Positions 33,318 to 43,500 of a stretch of DNA of 45,712 nucleotides are shown piece by piece. The notes below the pieces were generated by a model. It was not told the origin of the DNA. It saw nothing but the letters and a program-made list of their open reading frames with translations, and did not search any database. The stretch comes from CALCMJ01 sp964475415 (lineage in GTDB: Bacteria > Bacteroidota > Bacteroidia > Chitinophagales > Saprospiraceae). The stretch covers positions 1 through 45,712 of the forward strand of contig CAYYWZ010000029.1 in the NCBI GenBank assembly GCA_964475415.1, read 5' to 3'. Numbering within the stretch: position 1 is the first letter of the stretch; every line of letters starts with the position of its first letter. Both the position numbers and the translations under genes were made by a program.

Positions 33318-34358
33318 TTGTTTAAGAATTTATCCATACGGCAAACAACATTTTACATCACGATAATCCTCGTATTATCAAGTGCGTTCTTGCTAGTTCT
33401 ATTTGCTAAGATAAAAGGACTAGAAATTACGCTTATGGATTTTCTAATCTATATGGTATCCCTTGCGATCCTGACTATTTTTATCATTCGAGTATTGTTT
33501 GAACGATATCTGGTAAGAAAGATAAGTCTTATATATAAGGCTATATATAGTTCTAAGAGAGCAAATGTAAGTGATGACCTGACACTTAACTCCTCGTTCG
33601 AAGACTTGGATTCTGAAGTGGCAGCATGGGCTAACACAAGAAATGAGGAAATACTTATCCTTAAAAATCTAGAGCAGTATAGGAAGAACTACCTAGGTAA
33701 TATCTCTCATGAACTCAAGACTCCGATATTTACAGTTCAAGGCTTTATACATACGCTTATAGAAGGTGGATTATATGATGATAAGGTCAACATGAAATAT
33801 CTCAAACGAGCTAGCAATAATATAGATAGACTTAAGGATATAGTTGACGATCTAGAATTAATCAATAAGCTAGAATCTGGAAAAGATGAATTAGAGCTTA
33901 CGAAGTTTGATATTGTAAAATTGATTAATGATGTCAAAATCGATTTAAGCTTCCAAGGTAAAAAATCAAAGACAGATATAAATATAGTCTTGCAGGAATC
34001 TAACGCTTATATAGTAGTTGCTGATAGAGAAAAGATTCGGCAGGTATTAAATAATCTGATTGTAAATGCTATTAAATACGGTAAGGATAAAGGTCAGATT
34101 ACTATAAGCGCAGAAGATATGGGAAGTCAGGTGCTTATAGAAGTTTCTGATGACGGTATAGGTATAGGTGAAGAACATCAGAAACATCTATTCGATAGGT
34201 TCTATAGAGTGGATCATGGTAGATCTCGAAAGGAAGGCGGTTCTGGATTAGGTCTATCTATCGTTAAACACATTATCGATGCACACGAGCAAAATATCAA
34301 TATTAGAAGTACAGTAGGAGAGGGATCTACTTTCGGTTTTACACTTAGTAAAGCTTAA
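33318..34358 (+). CDS. PhoR-like sensor histidine kinase
   Basis: A 346-residue kinase with two closely spaced membrane helices (about 10-30 and 41-60) and almost no periplasmic loop, so it probably senses in or at the membrane or through partners. The H-box NISHELKTP has His131. The N-box is NNLIVNAIKYG, with G1 SDDGIGIG, F-box LFDRFYRVD and G2 GGSGLGLSIVKH. There is no PAS domain. The start is TTG at 33318. It pairs with the regulator three bases upstream. Confidence 0.93.
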   Translation: MFKNLSIRQTTFYITIILVLSSAFLLVLFAKIKGLEITLMDFLIYMVSLAILTIFIIRVLFERYLVRKISLIYKAIYSSKRANVSDDLTLNSSFEDLDSEVAAWANTRNEEILILKNLEQYRKNYLGNISHELKTPIFTVQGFIHTLIEGGLYDDKVNMKYLKRASNNIDRLKDIVDDLELINKLESGKDELELTKFDIVKLINDVKIDLSFQGKKSKTDINIVLQESNAYIVVADREKIRQVLNNLIVNAIKYGKDKGQITISAEDMGSQVLIEVSDDGIGIGEEHQKHLFDRFYRVDHGRSRKEGGSGLGLSIVKHIIDAHEQNINIRSTVGEGSTFGFTLSKA

Positions 34359-34373
34359 GAAAGTAGACGTACT

Positions 34374-34414
34374 TTTTTATTGATATTCATATTTTGAAAG
34401 GATATCAATAAAAA
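34374..34414. repeat. 13-bp perfect inverted repeat across the end of the BNR gene
   Basis: TTTTTATTGATAT (34374-34386) and ATATCAATAAAAA (34402-34414) flank a 15-base spacer between the kinase stop and the convergent BNR gene, and include its stop codon at 34405-34407. The T-run is in the first arm and the A-run in the second on both strands, the reverse of a normal terminator. The most likely uses are weak termination or mRNA 3'-end protection. Confidence 0.5.
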
Positions 34415-37400
34415 TCTATTCCTTCTATCATAGGACCTCCTGCTTTGAAAATAGCTCCAGCCATTTCTTCTATTTTTTCTTTTACAGACTTTATATCTGC
34501 ATTCAATTGTAATAGTTCTTTCTCTATAATGGTCATAGTTTCTTTATTTGTTTCCGTGGGTCCGTAAGTAGAGTTTCCTAGAGCTAATTGCAGATTAAAT
34601 AATCTATTAGATAGAAGCGGTTTTGTTTTTTCTCCTATTTCATTTTTAGAAGGACTCCCCATTATTTGCTTATCTATTTTCATCACTTCGCTATTGATCT
34701 TTTCATATTCAGCAGAAAAAGTAGTGGGCAGATTTATAGTTTGGTATATAGCCTTTCTTAATGCCTTGGTTTTATTTTTCAAAGATTTTAATTTTAGTCC
34801 AGCAGCTATGCCTTCACTATTTAAATGCTGGTAAGACTTCCAAAACTTAGAAGCTTCTTCTGGACTAGCTCCTTTTAATGTGCCTTCTCTAAGTGGTACT
34901 ACATCGAATGATTTAGGATCCGATAGAACGGTAGCAACTCCATCCACTTCTTTGCTCATGGTTACCGTATAAGTACCTGGAACAACAAGCATTCCTCTAG
35001 GAGGAGAATCCCATTCTCCTAATGGCGCAGGGTTTAGTTCTATAGGATTAGTGGCAGGTGATCTTAGATCCCAGGCTACTCGATGAAAGCCCTTTTTACT
35101 TGAACCGCCTATCTTCCTTACGATGTTTCCAGCTTGGTCTTTTATAGTAAACCATATCATGTCTGATAGGTCAGTTTTTTCCTTGTCTAAGGTTTCCCAT
35201 CCTGGAAAGGGTATGCCAGTATTTATTTTCTTAGTGGGATCATTTTCTTTTTCCTTCCTTAGCTCTGTTCTAGACTTTAGACCATCTTTTAGATAGTAGG
35301 TGAACACAGATCCAAACATAGGATTTTCTGCCATATAGAATCCAGCTCCTTGATCTCCTTTGCCAGGAGAAAAACCTAAGGAGGACTTAGGAAGATACCA
35401 TAGTCCTTTACCCGCATCTAAAAAGGCTGCCTCACTATTTAGCTGATCTTCTGTTACATTTCTAAATACTTCAATATTGTCAAATATGTAAATCGATCTG
35501 CCGAAGGATCCGCAGATAAGATCATTTTCTCTTCTATGAATTTTCAAATCTCTAAAAGATATAGTAGGTAAGCCGCCTTTAAGTTGGGTCCATTTCTGAC
35601 CTCCATCCTTAGTAAAGTAAATACCAAATTCAGTCCCAATGAACATCAGGTTTTTGTCCACATGATCCTGGACTATTCTCCATACGAGATTTCTAGATGG
35701 TAAATTATTAGAGATAGACTTCCATGTTTTTCCTTTATTGGTACTCTTGTAAATATATGGCTTGTAATCTCCTTCTTTATGATTGTCTAATGCTGCATAA
35801 ACTATGTTCTCATCATAAAGATCTGCAATAATATGATTGCAGTAAGCTCTAGGAGGACACCCAGGTAGGGAAGATACTTCTATTTTCGTCCAATCTGTTC
35901 CGCCATTGATACTAGTGTGTATCAATCCATCGTCCGTGCCTATGTATAATAAGTCTTTTTGTACGGGAGATTCTGAGATGCAGGTTATAGTATTAAAATT
36001 GGACATGGCTAAAACATCCCAAGGATTATCAAAACTCTGTTGCTTACCCATTATTTCTAGACTTAATCGCTCTTGGTTTCTTGTTAAGTCGCCAGAAAGT
36101 GCTGTCCATTTATCTCCTCGATTATCAGATCGCCATAATCTTTGTGAGGCAAAATATATTTGAGTTGGATTGTGAGGACTCACTAATATAGGTGCATCCC
36201 AGTTGTATCTTTCGTAATCTTCGCCAGCTCCTGGTTGGGGTTGTATATCCATGGTTTCTCCGGTAGCAAGATCTATCCTTGTAAGAAAGCCTTGTTGTCT
36301 CTGTCCATACATAATGTTAGGATTGCCGGGTTCTGTTGCAGGTTGGTGACCATCCCAGTCTAGAACAACATTCCAATCTCTATTAGCTATTCCCTGTATG
36401 TTATCTGTTCGAGATGGACCACCTTCGGTACTGTTATCTTGGGTTCCACCATAAACATTATAGAAGGGTTCTGCATCGTCCACTGCTATCTTATAGAATT
36501 GCGTGAGAGGAAGGTTAGCAAAAAATGTCCAATTTTCTGCCAGATCATAAGACTCATATAATCCTCCATCTGTTCCAAGCATGATATAGTCTGGATCACT
36601 AGCTTTGAAAGCTATTGCGTGATTGTCAGAATGCTTATATTTTTCTTTTAATCTTCTAAAGTTACTTCCTCCATTATCTGACACTTGTACTCTTACGTCC
36701 ATAAGATATATTCGATCAAACTGATGAGGAGAAGCATATAGTTCTTGATAATAATGTGGACCAGTACCTCCTGATACCGTATTAGACATTTTTTTCCAAC
36801 TAGCACCACTGTCGATGGATTTAAATACACCTCCTGTTCTTCTGTCTAGTTCTATCGCTGCATAGAGCACATTAGATTTCTGTGGTGATATGGCCAATCC
36901 GATTTTACCCTTATTCGTTGTAGGAATGCCTTGCTTTAGTTCTGTCCAGGTATCCCCACCATCGGTTGATTTGTGTAAGCCTGTTTTAGGTCCGCCACCA
37001 AGATAATTTGCAACTGTTCGATGTCTTTGCCATGTTGCAGCATATAAGATACTAGGATTAGTATGATCTATGACCAGATCTGTAGCTCCTGTCCACTGGT
37101 CATCTCCTAAGGTTCTATTCCATGTTTTTCCGCCATCCATAGATTTGTAGATACCTCTTTCACCACCTTTATTCCATAGAGGGCCTTGTGATGCTACCCA
37201 TATGACATCTGAATTATCTGGATGGATTATGATCTTTGATATATGTTCAGAGTTAGGTAATCCCATATTAGCCCAGTTCGTTCCACCATCGACACTCTTA
37301 TATACACCACAACCGAAAGACGCATGACGTCCACCTACATTTTCTCCGGTACCTAGCCAGATAACTTTTGGATTATTGGGATCTATAGTTACACAACCGG

Positions 37401-37686
37401 TAGAGTAACAAGCTTCGCCATCGAAGACAGGTTTCCATGTTGTTCCTGCATTATTTGTTTTCCATAATCCTCCTGAGCCTACAGCAATATACCATTGGTT
37501 TTCATCTGTTGGATTGATAGCGATATCCGCTATTCTTCCTGACATCAGAGCGGGGCCTATACTTCTAAATTTCAGATTAGAAAATGTCTCTGCGGACCAG
37601 ATGTCTTTTTTTACAGCTTTCTGAGCCTGAATAAAAATACTAGATAATATGAACGTTAAAAATAGTAGATGCTTTCTCATGGTCAT
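34405..37686 (-). CDS. Secreted sortilin/VPS10-like BNR-repeat protein
   Basis: A 1093-residue protein with a signal peptide (MRKHLLFLTF start, cleavage near FIQAQ). The first roughly 700 residues contain about ten BNR/Asp-box repeats of the form SxDGGxxW (KSVDGGTNWA, KSMDGGKTWN, KSTDGGDTWT, TKDGGQKWTQ and others), predicting a beta-propeller or two. The C-terminal third has a beta-sandwich-like segment (LNPAPLGEWDSPPRGML) and a helical tail. Such proteins are annotated as VPS10 or glycosyl hydrolases, but no catalytic residues are evident. It has no gliding/type IX sorting domain at the C-terminus. The ATG at 37686 or the next at 37680 could be the start. Confidence 0.88.
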   Translation of the reverse strand: MTMRKHLLFLTFILSSIFIQAQKAVKKDIWSAETFSNLKFRSIGPALMSGRIADIAINPTDENQWYIAVGSGGLWKTNNAGTTWKPVFDGEACYSTGCVTIDPNNPKVIWLGTGENVGGRHASFGCGVYKSVDGGTNWANMGLPNSEHISKIIIHPDNSDVIWVASQGPLWNKGGERGIYKSMDGGKTWNRTLGDDQWTGATDLVIDHTNPSILYAATWQRHRTVANYLGGGPKTGLHKSTDGGDTWTELKQGIPTTNKGKIGLAISPQKSNVLYAAIELDRRTGGVFKSIDSGASWKKMSNTVSGGTGPHYYQELYASPHQFDRIYLMDVRVQVSDNGGSNFRRLKEKYKHSDNHAIAFKASDPDYIMLGTDGGLYESYDLAENWTFFANLPLTQFYKIAVDDAEPFYNVYGGTQDNSTEGGPSRTDNIQGIANRDWNVVLDWDGHQPATEPGNPNIMYGQRQQGFLTRIDLATGETMDIQPQPGAGEDYERYNWDAPILVSPHNPTQIYFASQRLWRSDNRGDKWTALSGDLTRNQERLSLEIMGKQQSFDNPWDVLAMSNFNTITCISESPVQKDLLYIGTDDGLIHTSINGGTDWTKIEVSSLPGCPPRAYCNHIIADLYDENIVYAALDNHKEGDYKPYIYKSTNKGKTWKSISNNLPSRNLVWRIVQDHVDKNLMFIGTEFGIYFTKDGGQKWTQLKGGLPTISFRDLKIHRRENDLICGSFGRSIYIFDNIEVFRNVTEDQLNSEAAFLDAGKGLWYLPKSSLGFSPGKGDQGAGFYMAENPMFGSVFTYYLKDGLKSRTELRKEKENDPTKKINTGIPFPGWETLDKEKTDLSDMIWFTIKDQAGNIVRKIGGSSKKGFHRVAWDLRSPATNPIELNPAPLGEWDSPPRGMLVVPGTYTVTMSKEVDGVATVLSDPKSFDVVPLREGTLKGASPEEASKFWKSYQHLNSEGIAAGLKLKSLKNKTKALRKAIYQTINLPTTFSAEYEKINSEVMKIDKQIMGSPSKNEIGEKTKPLLSNRLFNLQLALGNSTYGPTETNKETMTIIEKELLQLNADIKSVKEKIEEMAGAIFKAGGPMIEGIDFY

Positions 37687-38162
37687 TTCTTTATGGTGAA
37701 AGGATATTACAATATAAGAAATGGTAGCGATTTTTTGTACTAGATATCGTATGTAGTAAGTTTGATTCTCATTGACATAAATTATGATCTTTTATAAATT
37801 TGTCAATGTAGGTTTCGTTGTTTTTTATAAGAAGCTTGGGAGAAGAAATAGATCATTATATAAGCTTGCAAGTTATATGTGATAAAATACTCACGGACCT
37901 AAATTTTGTAGAAATATTGGTGACTTCATAATAATCAAAATTCACCTTATAAGTTGTTCTAATAACATTATGTGTGGTAAGACTTGGTATCGCTACAATT
38001 TTATTTGCTTCTATTTTAAGTATTATTCTACAGAAATTATAATTAGATTATAAAGATGAAAATCTATATAAATATTTACAATAATATTGTATGTAATTAC
38101 CTGATAATTAAGTGTATTAAACCAGCCTTATTAAAGCAAAGTTTTAATATGTAAAATGCTGA
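37687..38162. other. 476-base A/T-rich gap without a gene
   Basis: I find no credible ORF (the longest, 32 codons at 38055, is Asn/Ile-rich), no RNA gene and no exact TAnnTTTG box oriented toward the BNR gene. The only structure is a 7-base inverted repeat, ATTGACA (37771-37777) / TGTCAAT (37801-37807), which could be a protein-binding site. It is the longest non-coding stretch in the window. Confidence 0.5.
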
Positions 38163-39443
38163 TTATGGGTTGTCCGATTCCGATAATGCAGGGAATATTT
38201 CGTCTCCGTTAAGAACGTTAATTATACTATCTCGATAGCTATAGAATTCTGGAAGCTCATCATCTCCCATTGGATCAGCAGGTGGAAAATTCTCTCTTAG
38301 ATGGTTGATTTGCTTGCCATTTTTCCAAAACCTGAAACATACATGCGGACCAGTTGCAAGACCGGTAGATCCTACAAAACCGATTGTTTGCCCTTGTTTT
38401 ACACGATTTCCCTTTTTGATTCCTTTAGCAAAGCGAGACATATGTAGATATTGAGTCGTGTAAGTCTTGTCATGTTTGATTTTGACATACTTACCATTAT
38501 TTCTAGTGTAACTAGCCTTTATCACAACGCCATCAGATACAGAATGAATGGGTGTTCCATAAGCTGCAGCATAATCAGTACCAAGATGAGGTATTCTTCT
38601 TTTTTTGATAGGATGAAACCTATTTCTGTTGAACTTAGATGAAATTCTAGAGTACTTTACCGGAGCCCTTAGGAATTCTCCTTTAGTAGGTCTTCCATCA
38701 ATATCATAAAATCCAGCGTATTTATCGTTTTCGTAATAGATAGAATAATGTCGACCTCCTTCATTTTCGTAATATGCTGCTAGGATATCTCCTACAGTTT
38801 CATATCCTCCCTCTATCGTCTTGCGTTCATAGATCATCTTGTATTTGTCTCCTTTTTGTGTGTAATAGAAATCAACAGCAGATGCAAATGCATCTTCCAT
38901 CTTATCTATCATGACAGCATTCTGTCCGTTTTCTATCATGGAATTCCATAAAGAACTTTCTACAATACCAGAAGCGCTATCTATCTCTATTGTAAATGAC
39001 TTGTCATGAATATCCACAGTAAGGGAGTCGTCTAAACCATATTTGACATAACTAAAAGGATCTGGTTCATAAATCATACAGAAAGGGCTTCCGCATTCAT
39101 CCTCTTTTACAAAAGTCAGCTTCTTACCAGCTTTTATTCTCCTAACACTAAAAACATCTTTAGAAAGCTGTTCAAGTAATGAAATCTTAGTGAACGGAAT
39201 CTGATAGTCAGAAAGAATATCACCTAAAAACTGATTAGGCTTAATTTCTAACTCTTCGATAGCTACGGAAGAAAGATCGAAGCCAAACTTGTAGACCTTC
39301 TTTTTTTTGTTCACACCTGTCTCCGCAATAAGCTCAGAACCTACAGGCTCTTCTTTTATATATTTGTTCCATATAAGTAGGCAGCTTGCGGCTAGTATTG
39401 CTCCTATAAGTACATCTACAAATAAACTTTTTCTCTGTTTCAT
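38163..39443 (-). CDS. M23 (LytM-type) peptidase-family protein with HxC motif
   Basis: A 426-residue membrane-anchored protein (helix about residues 9-26). A central region (about 60-260) resembles the LysM/OapA-like N-part of MepM-type cell-wall peptidases. The M23 domain (about 265-385) has HLGTD (His286, Asp290), QYLHMS with His334, and GPHVCFRFW with His367 and Cys369. In canonical LytM the last motif is HxH and its second His binds zinc; here that ligand is Cys. It may be an active peptidoglycan endopeptidase with a Cys ligand or a degenerate activator. It is a single gene divergent from folP. Confidence 0.9.
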   Translation of the reverse strand: MKQRKSLFVDVLIGAILAASCLLIWNKYIKEEPVGSELIAETGVNKKKKVYKFGFDLSSVAIEELEIKPNQFLGDILSDYQIPFTKISLLEQLSKDVFSVRRIKAGKKLTFVKEDECGSPFCMIYEPDPFSYVKYGLDDSLTVDIHDKSFTIEIDSASGIVESSLWNSMIENGQNAVMIDKMEDAFASAVDFYYTQKGDKYKMIYERKTIEGGYETVGDILAAYYENEGGRHYSIYYENDKYAGFYDIDGRPTKGEFLRAPVKYSRISSKFNRNRFHPIKKRRIPHLGTDYAAAYGTPIHSVSDGVVIKASYTRNNGKYVKIKHDKTYTTQYLHMSRFAKGIKKGNRVKQGQTIGFVGSTGLATGPHVCFRFWKNGKQINHLRENFPPADPMGDDELPEFYSYRDSIINVLNGDEIFPALSESDNP

Positions 39444-39595
39444 TTATAATCCAGTGTGTAAAATAACTTAAAATCGTTGTTGGGAATTCGTTTCTGCACG
39501 CTAAAATAATGGTTATTTCCATTTCTCAGCAACTTTTTTTCACTAAAGCGAATTCTATTTTGATATTTGTGTAAATTTTTAAATAAACATTTAGA

Positions 39596-40435
39596 ATGAA
39601 ATCATTCAACTTATCCGGGAAGATAATGGACTTTTCCAGTCCTAAAATAATGGCTATAGTAAATCTAACAAATGACTCGTTCTATACAAATAGTAGGTTT
39701 GGTGAGTCTAAGCATATCATAAAATATATAGAAACAGCACTGGAAGATGGTGCAGATATTATTGATATCGGAGCAATGTCTTCTAGGCCAGGAGCTACAG
39801 AAATACCTATAGAGCAAGAAAAAGAAAAAATTGTTAATATACTTTCTGAGGTAAGGAAAATATATAAGGATGTTATAATATCTGTCGATACTTATAGAAG
39901 CGAAGTTGCTAGAGCCGCTGCAGATATGGGGGCTAATATCATAAATGATATTTCGGGTGGCACCTTAGATCCAGTATTATGGGATACTATAGCTGATTTA
40001 GATATTCCCTATATCCTTATGCATATACAGGGCAAGCCAGCTAATATGCAAGATAATCCAATTTATAGAGACGTGGTTTTCGAGATATTAAGTGGTTTTA
40101 TACAGAAAGTACATACCCTTAGAAGCAAAGGACTTAGTCAGATTATTGTTGACCCTGGTTTTGGTTTCGGGAAAACGATAGAACACAATTATAATCTACT
40201 AGATAAACTAAACGTTTTTGAAATACTAGAATTGCCATTAATGGTAGGACTCAGTAGGAAGTCTATGATATTCAAACCACTAAACGCTACTCCAGAACAG
40301 GCGCTAAACGGAACCTCAGCGCTACATATGATTGCATTAGAGAGAGGCGCCTCCATTCTCAGAGTTCATGATGTCAAGGAGGCTAAGGAGTGTATAGAAT
40401 TGTATACTCAACTAAAAAGGTCTAGAGTAAATTGA
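39596..40435 (+). CDS. folP: Dihydropteroate synthase
   Basis: FolP joins p-aminobenzoate to dihydropterin pyrophosphate to give dihydropteroate, the sulfonamide target step. The 279 residues form the expected TIM barrel: MAIVNLTNDSFY (usual NVTPDSF; here Thr-Asn), DIGAMSSRPGATE, ISVDTYRSEVA, NIINDISGG, LMHIQGKP, VDPGFGFGKT and VGLSRKS. MSSRPGA stands where GESTRPGA is common; the Ser-Arg-Pro-Gly core of the p-aminobenzoate loop is intact. The ATG at 39596 follows A/T-rich sequence. No folate gene neighbours it; folD is at the other end of the window. Confidence 0.95.
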   Translation: MKSFNLSGKIMDFSSPKIMAIVNLTNDSFYTNSRFGESKHIIKYIETALEDGADIIDIGAMSSRPGATEIPIEQEKEKIVNILSEVRKIYKDVIISVDTYRSEVARAAADMGANIINDISGGTLDPVLWDTIADLDIPYILMHIQGKPANMQDNPIYRDVVFEILSGFIQKVHTLRSKGLSQIIVDPGFGFGKTIEHNYNLLDKLNVFEILELPLMVGLSRKSMIFKPLNATPEQALNGTSALHMIALERGASILRVHDVKEAKECIELYTQLKRSRVN

Positions 40436-40462
40436 TATTAAATTAATTCTTAATATGTTTTT
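40435..40462 (+). terminator. Weak A/T-only hairpin after folP
   Basis: ATATTAA (40435-40441) pairs with TTAATAT (40450-40456) and a run of five T follows at 40458-40462. The stem has no G-C pairs, so termination would be weak. Confidence 0.3.
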
Positions 40463-40487
40463 ACGGTTAAAATCCAGTTAAAAGCCC

Positions 40488-40495
40488 TATTTTTG
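40488..40495 (+). promoter_or_regulatory. Candidate -7 box for tamB
   Basis: TATTTTTG is an exact TAnnTTTG, giving a leader of about 40 bases before the ATG at 40544. No clear TTTG lies at -33. Confidence 0.4.
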
Positions 40496-40543
40496 GATAA
40501 TTTATAGCTTCTAAATAAGTTATTTTACAACAGGGTACTCTAA

Positions 40544-43500
40544 ATGGAAAACGCTAAAGATAAATCAAATAAAAAAGCACCTATACGTAGGAGGCTAATT
40601 TGGTTGTTTCTGATCTTATTCGTTTTGCTTCCAGCCCTTATCCTTTTGCTCCTACAATTACCATTTTTTCAGAATATCGCTATTGACTATTTTAGTGAGA
40701 AACTGAGTAAGCAATTAGACGCAGAGGTGAGTATAGGTCAGGTCGATATAGATTTTAGAAATGGTATTATGGCGGAAGATGTTTATATCATCAATCCGAT
40801 GACAAATGATACCTTACTTTCTACGGGCCTCTTATCTACTTCGCTGTCGGAAAATCTGCTATATCTATTTAAAAATAAACTATCTGTTAATAAATTAGTT
40901 TTAAAGGATGCTAAAGTACTTATCAAAACTTCTGCCGGTGATAAGGAGTCTTATCTTGCTAAGATTCTTAAGAAGTTCTCGAACCCTGATGCAGAGCCTA
41001 AATCTGATAATGAGCCTTTAGCCTTAAGCCTTAAGGAAATGGATCTTGAAAATATTGCATTTACAAAAGTGAATGAAAATTCTGGATCTATAGAAAATTA
41101 TAAACTAGGTAAGGCACTGATCAGTATAGATGAGTTAAACCTTGATGAGAAAAGGTTTCATTTTAATAAAATAGAACTGGATAGTCCAGAATCCTATCTC
41201 AATCTCTTTGCAGAAATTATAGAATCAGAAAATATAGATAAGAACGAAGATGACCAAAAAGAAAAGTCCGCCTATTCTCTTAAAATTAAGGACTTAATAA
41301 TTACTAATGGTAAATTCTACTATGTTGACGAAAGTAATTTCCAGTCTCGATATTCAGGTTTTGATCATTTTGATCCTAATAATTTCCAAGTAGATGATCT
41401 CACCTTATTGGCTCATGATATCGTTGTTAATGATAGTATAGGTGCAGAAGCGGCAATGGAGAAAATGATACTAGAGCTAAATAACAATTATCAGATAAGA
41501 GATATCTCTGGTGATTTTGTTTTTAACGATAGGATACTTTCTATTGGAGATTTTAATTTCGAAACAAATAATAGTAAGATAAACGAAAGCATAAAACTTA
41601 AATATCGCAACAAAGAGGCATTTAGTGATTTTGTAAATAGGGTCATCATAGATGCTAATCTTAGAGATTCCTATGTAGCTATAGATGATATAAGTTATTT
41701 TATGCCCCAGCTTCACGACGCCAAGTTTTTTATATCCAATAAAGGAAAAAAAATTAGTATAGATGGAAGGTTGTTAGGTAAGGTTAATAATTTGTCAATA
41801 AAAGATATTTCTTTAAATCTTAATGACGAAGTGACTTTAGAAGGACGAATAGATACCAGAAATATTACAGATCCAGATAATACACTTATCAACTTAGAAG
41901 TAAAAAGCCTGAATACTAGTATGGCGAGTTTAAGGAATATAATTCCCAATTTTAATCCACCTGATAATTTCAGTAAGCTAGAAAAATTGGATTTCTCAGG
42001 AAGATTTGATGGATTCTACACTGACTTCGTTGCCTTTGGGGATATGAAGACGACCTTAGGAGGTGTCACCTTAGATATGAGATTAGACTTGAAAGAAGGA
42101 AGAGATAATGCTAAATACTCTGGAGAGATAAACCTCAATGATTTTAACTTATCAGAATGGAGTGATAACCCCGATTTCGGTAATGTAAAATTTGTAAGTA
42201 AGGTAAAAGAAGGAAATGGATTGACCCTAGAAAATGCGATTGCAAACTTAGATGCGGAAGTAGAAGAATTTGTTTTCAAAGGATATAAGTATACCAACTT
42301 CAAGATAGATGGTCAGTTAGAGAAAAATAGATTTGATGGTGATTTCAAGATATTAAATGATGATTTAGATCTTTCTTTTATAGGAAGTTTTCAAATGAAG
42401 GATAGCGTATATTATTCTGACTTTAAAGCAGACATAAATAAGTTAGATCTAAAAACCATAAATCTAAGTAAAGATCAATTTGACATAAAGGGAAATATAG
42501 CTTTACAGCTAGAGGGTAGTGGAATAGATGATTTCATAGGAGAAGCAGAACTAGGTGACTTTGTTTTGAGTATTGCAGATAGTCTCTATGTATTCGATAC
42601 CTTATATGTCAATTCTTCTCCCGGTGGATTTAGAGATAGAAATGTAAATGTTCTTTCAAATGATTTTTCGGTTTCGCTTAACGGTGATTTTAATTTAGAA
42701 AAAGTACCAGATTTACTAAAGTGGCAGATTGCACATAGTTATCCTTATTATGGTGAGCAACTAGATATCAATGTTCCTGAAAACTTAACTAGAGAACAAG
42801 ATTTTAGTTTTAAGATGAATATTCAAGATTCTAAAAACTATCTTAACTTATTAGGAGCAGATGGTTTTTCTATAAAGAATCTAACAGCAAAGGGTAGAGT
42901 GGATTCTAAGAATGAACTAATTAGGTTTGAATCGGATATCGGAATAATAAAGAATAAGGATAAAATAGCGAAGGGGATATCATTAAACATATTAAATATA
43001 CAAGATGAGAACAAGGCTCATATGACCTTCGATTCATTATATGCATTTAACAGAAAATTTGATCCTATAGACTTAGATCTCTCTATGCAAGGAGAAATTG
43101 TAAAATTTGCAATAATTGCTAAGAATCTTGCGGATTCTCTATCAGTTTTAGATATCAACGGAACAGTAAGTCCGCATCCTGATGGTTCTGAGATAACATT
43201 TGATAATAAGCAACTTGAGATGTTTAGTGCTGAGTGGAATTTTTCTGAAGATAATTCCATAGTGCTTGGTAAGGATTATCTAGAAATAGATAACCTGACC
43301 CTATCGGATGGTCACAGGAGGATAGAAGTTTTCGATATAAGAAACGAAGGCGTAGGATTTGAGTTGAAGAAGTTTGATTTCAGACTTATAGATGCTTTTA
43401 TAGATTATGATAAAATTAAGTTCAGAGGAGAAGGAAATGTTTCTACAAGGATATTCAACGTGTTTGAAAATCCTTATTTAGATATGAGAACTACTATACC

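Noticed and set aside
37771..37807. Seven-base inverted repeat as a -35-like element or terminator
   Set aside because: No T-run and no matching -7 box; noted only as part of the gap.
38055..38153. 32-codon ORF in the long gap before the M23 gene
   Set aside because: Composition is Asn/Ile-rich, as expected from random A/T-rich DNA, with no start context or conservation clue.
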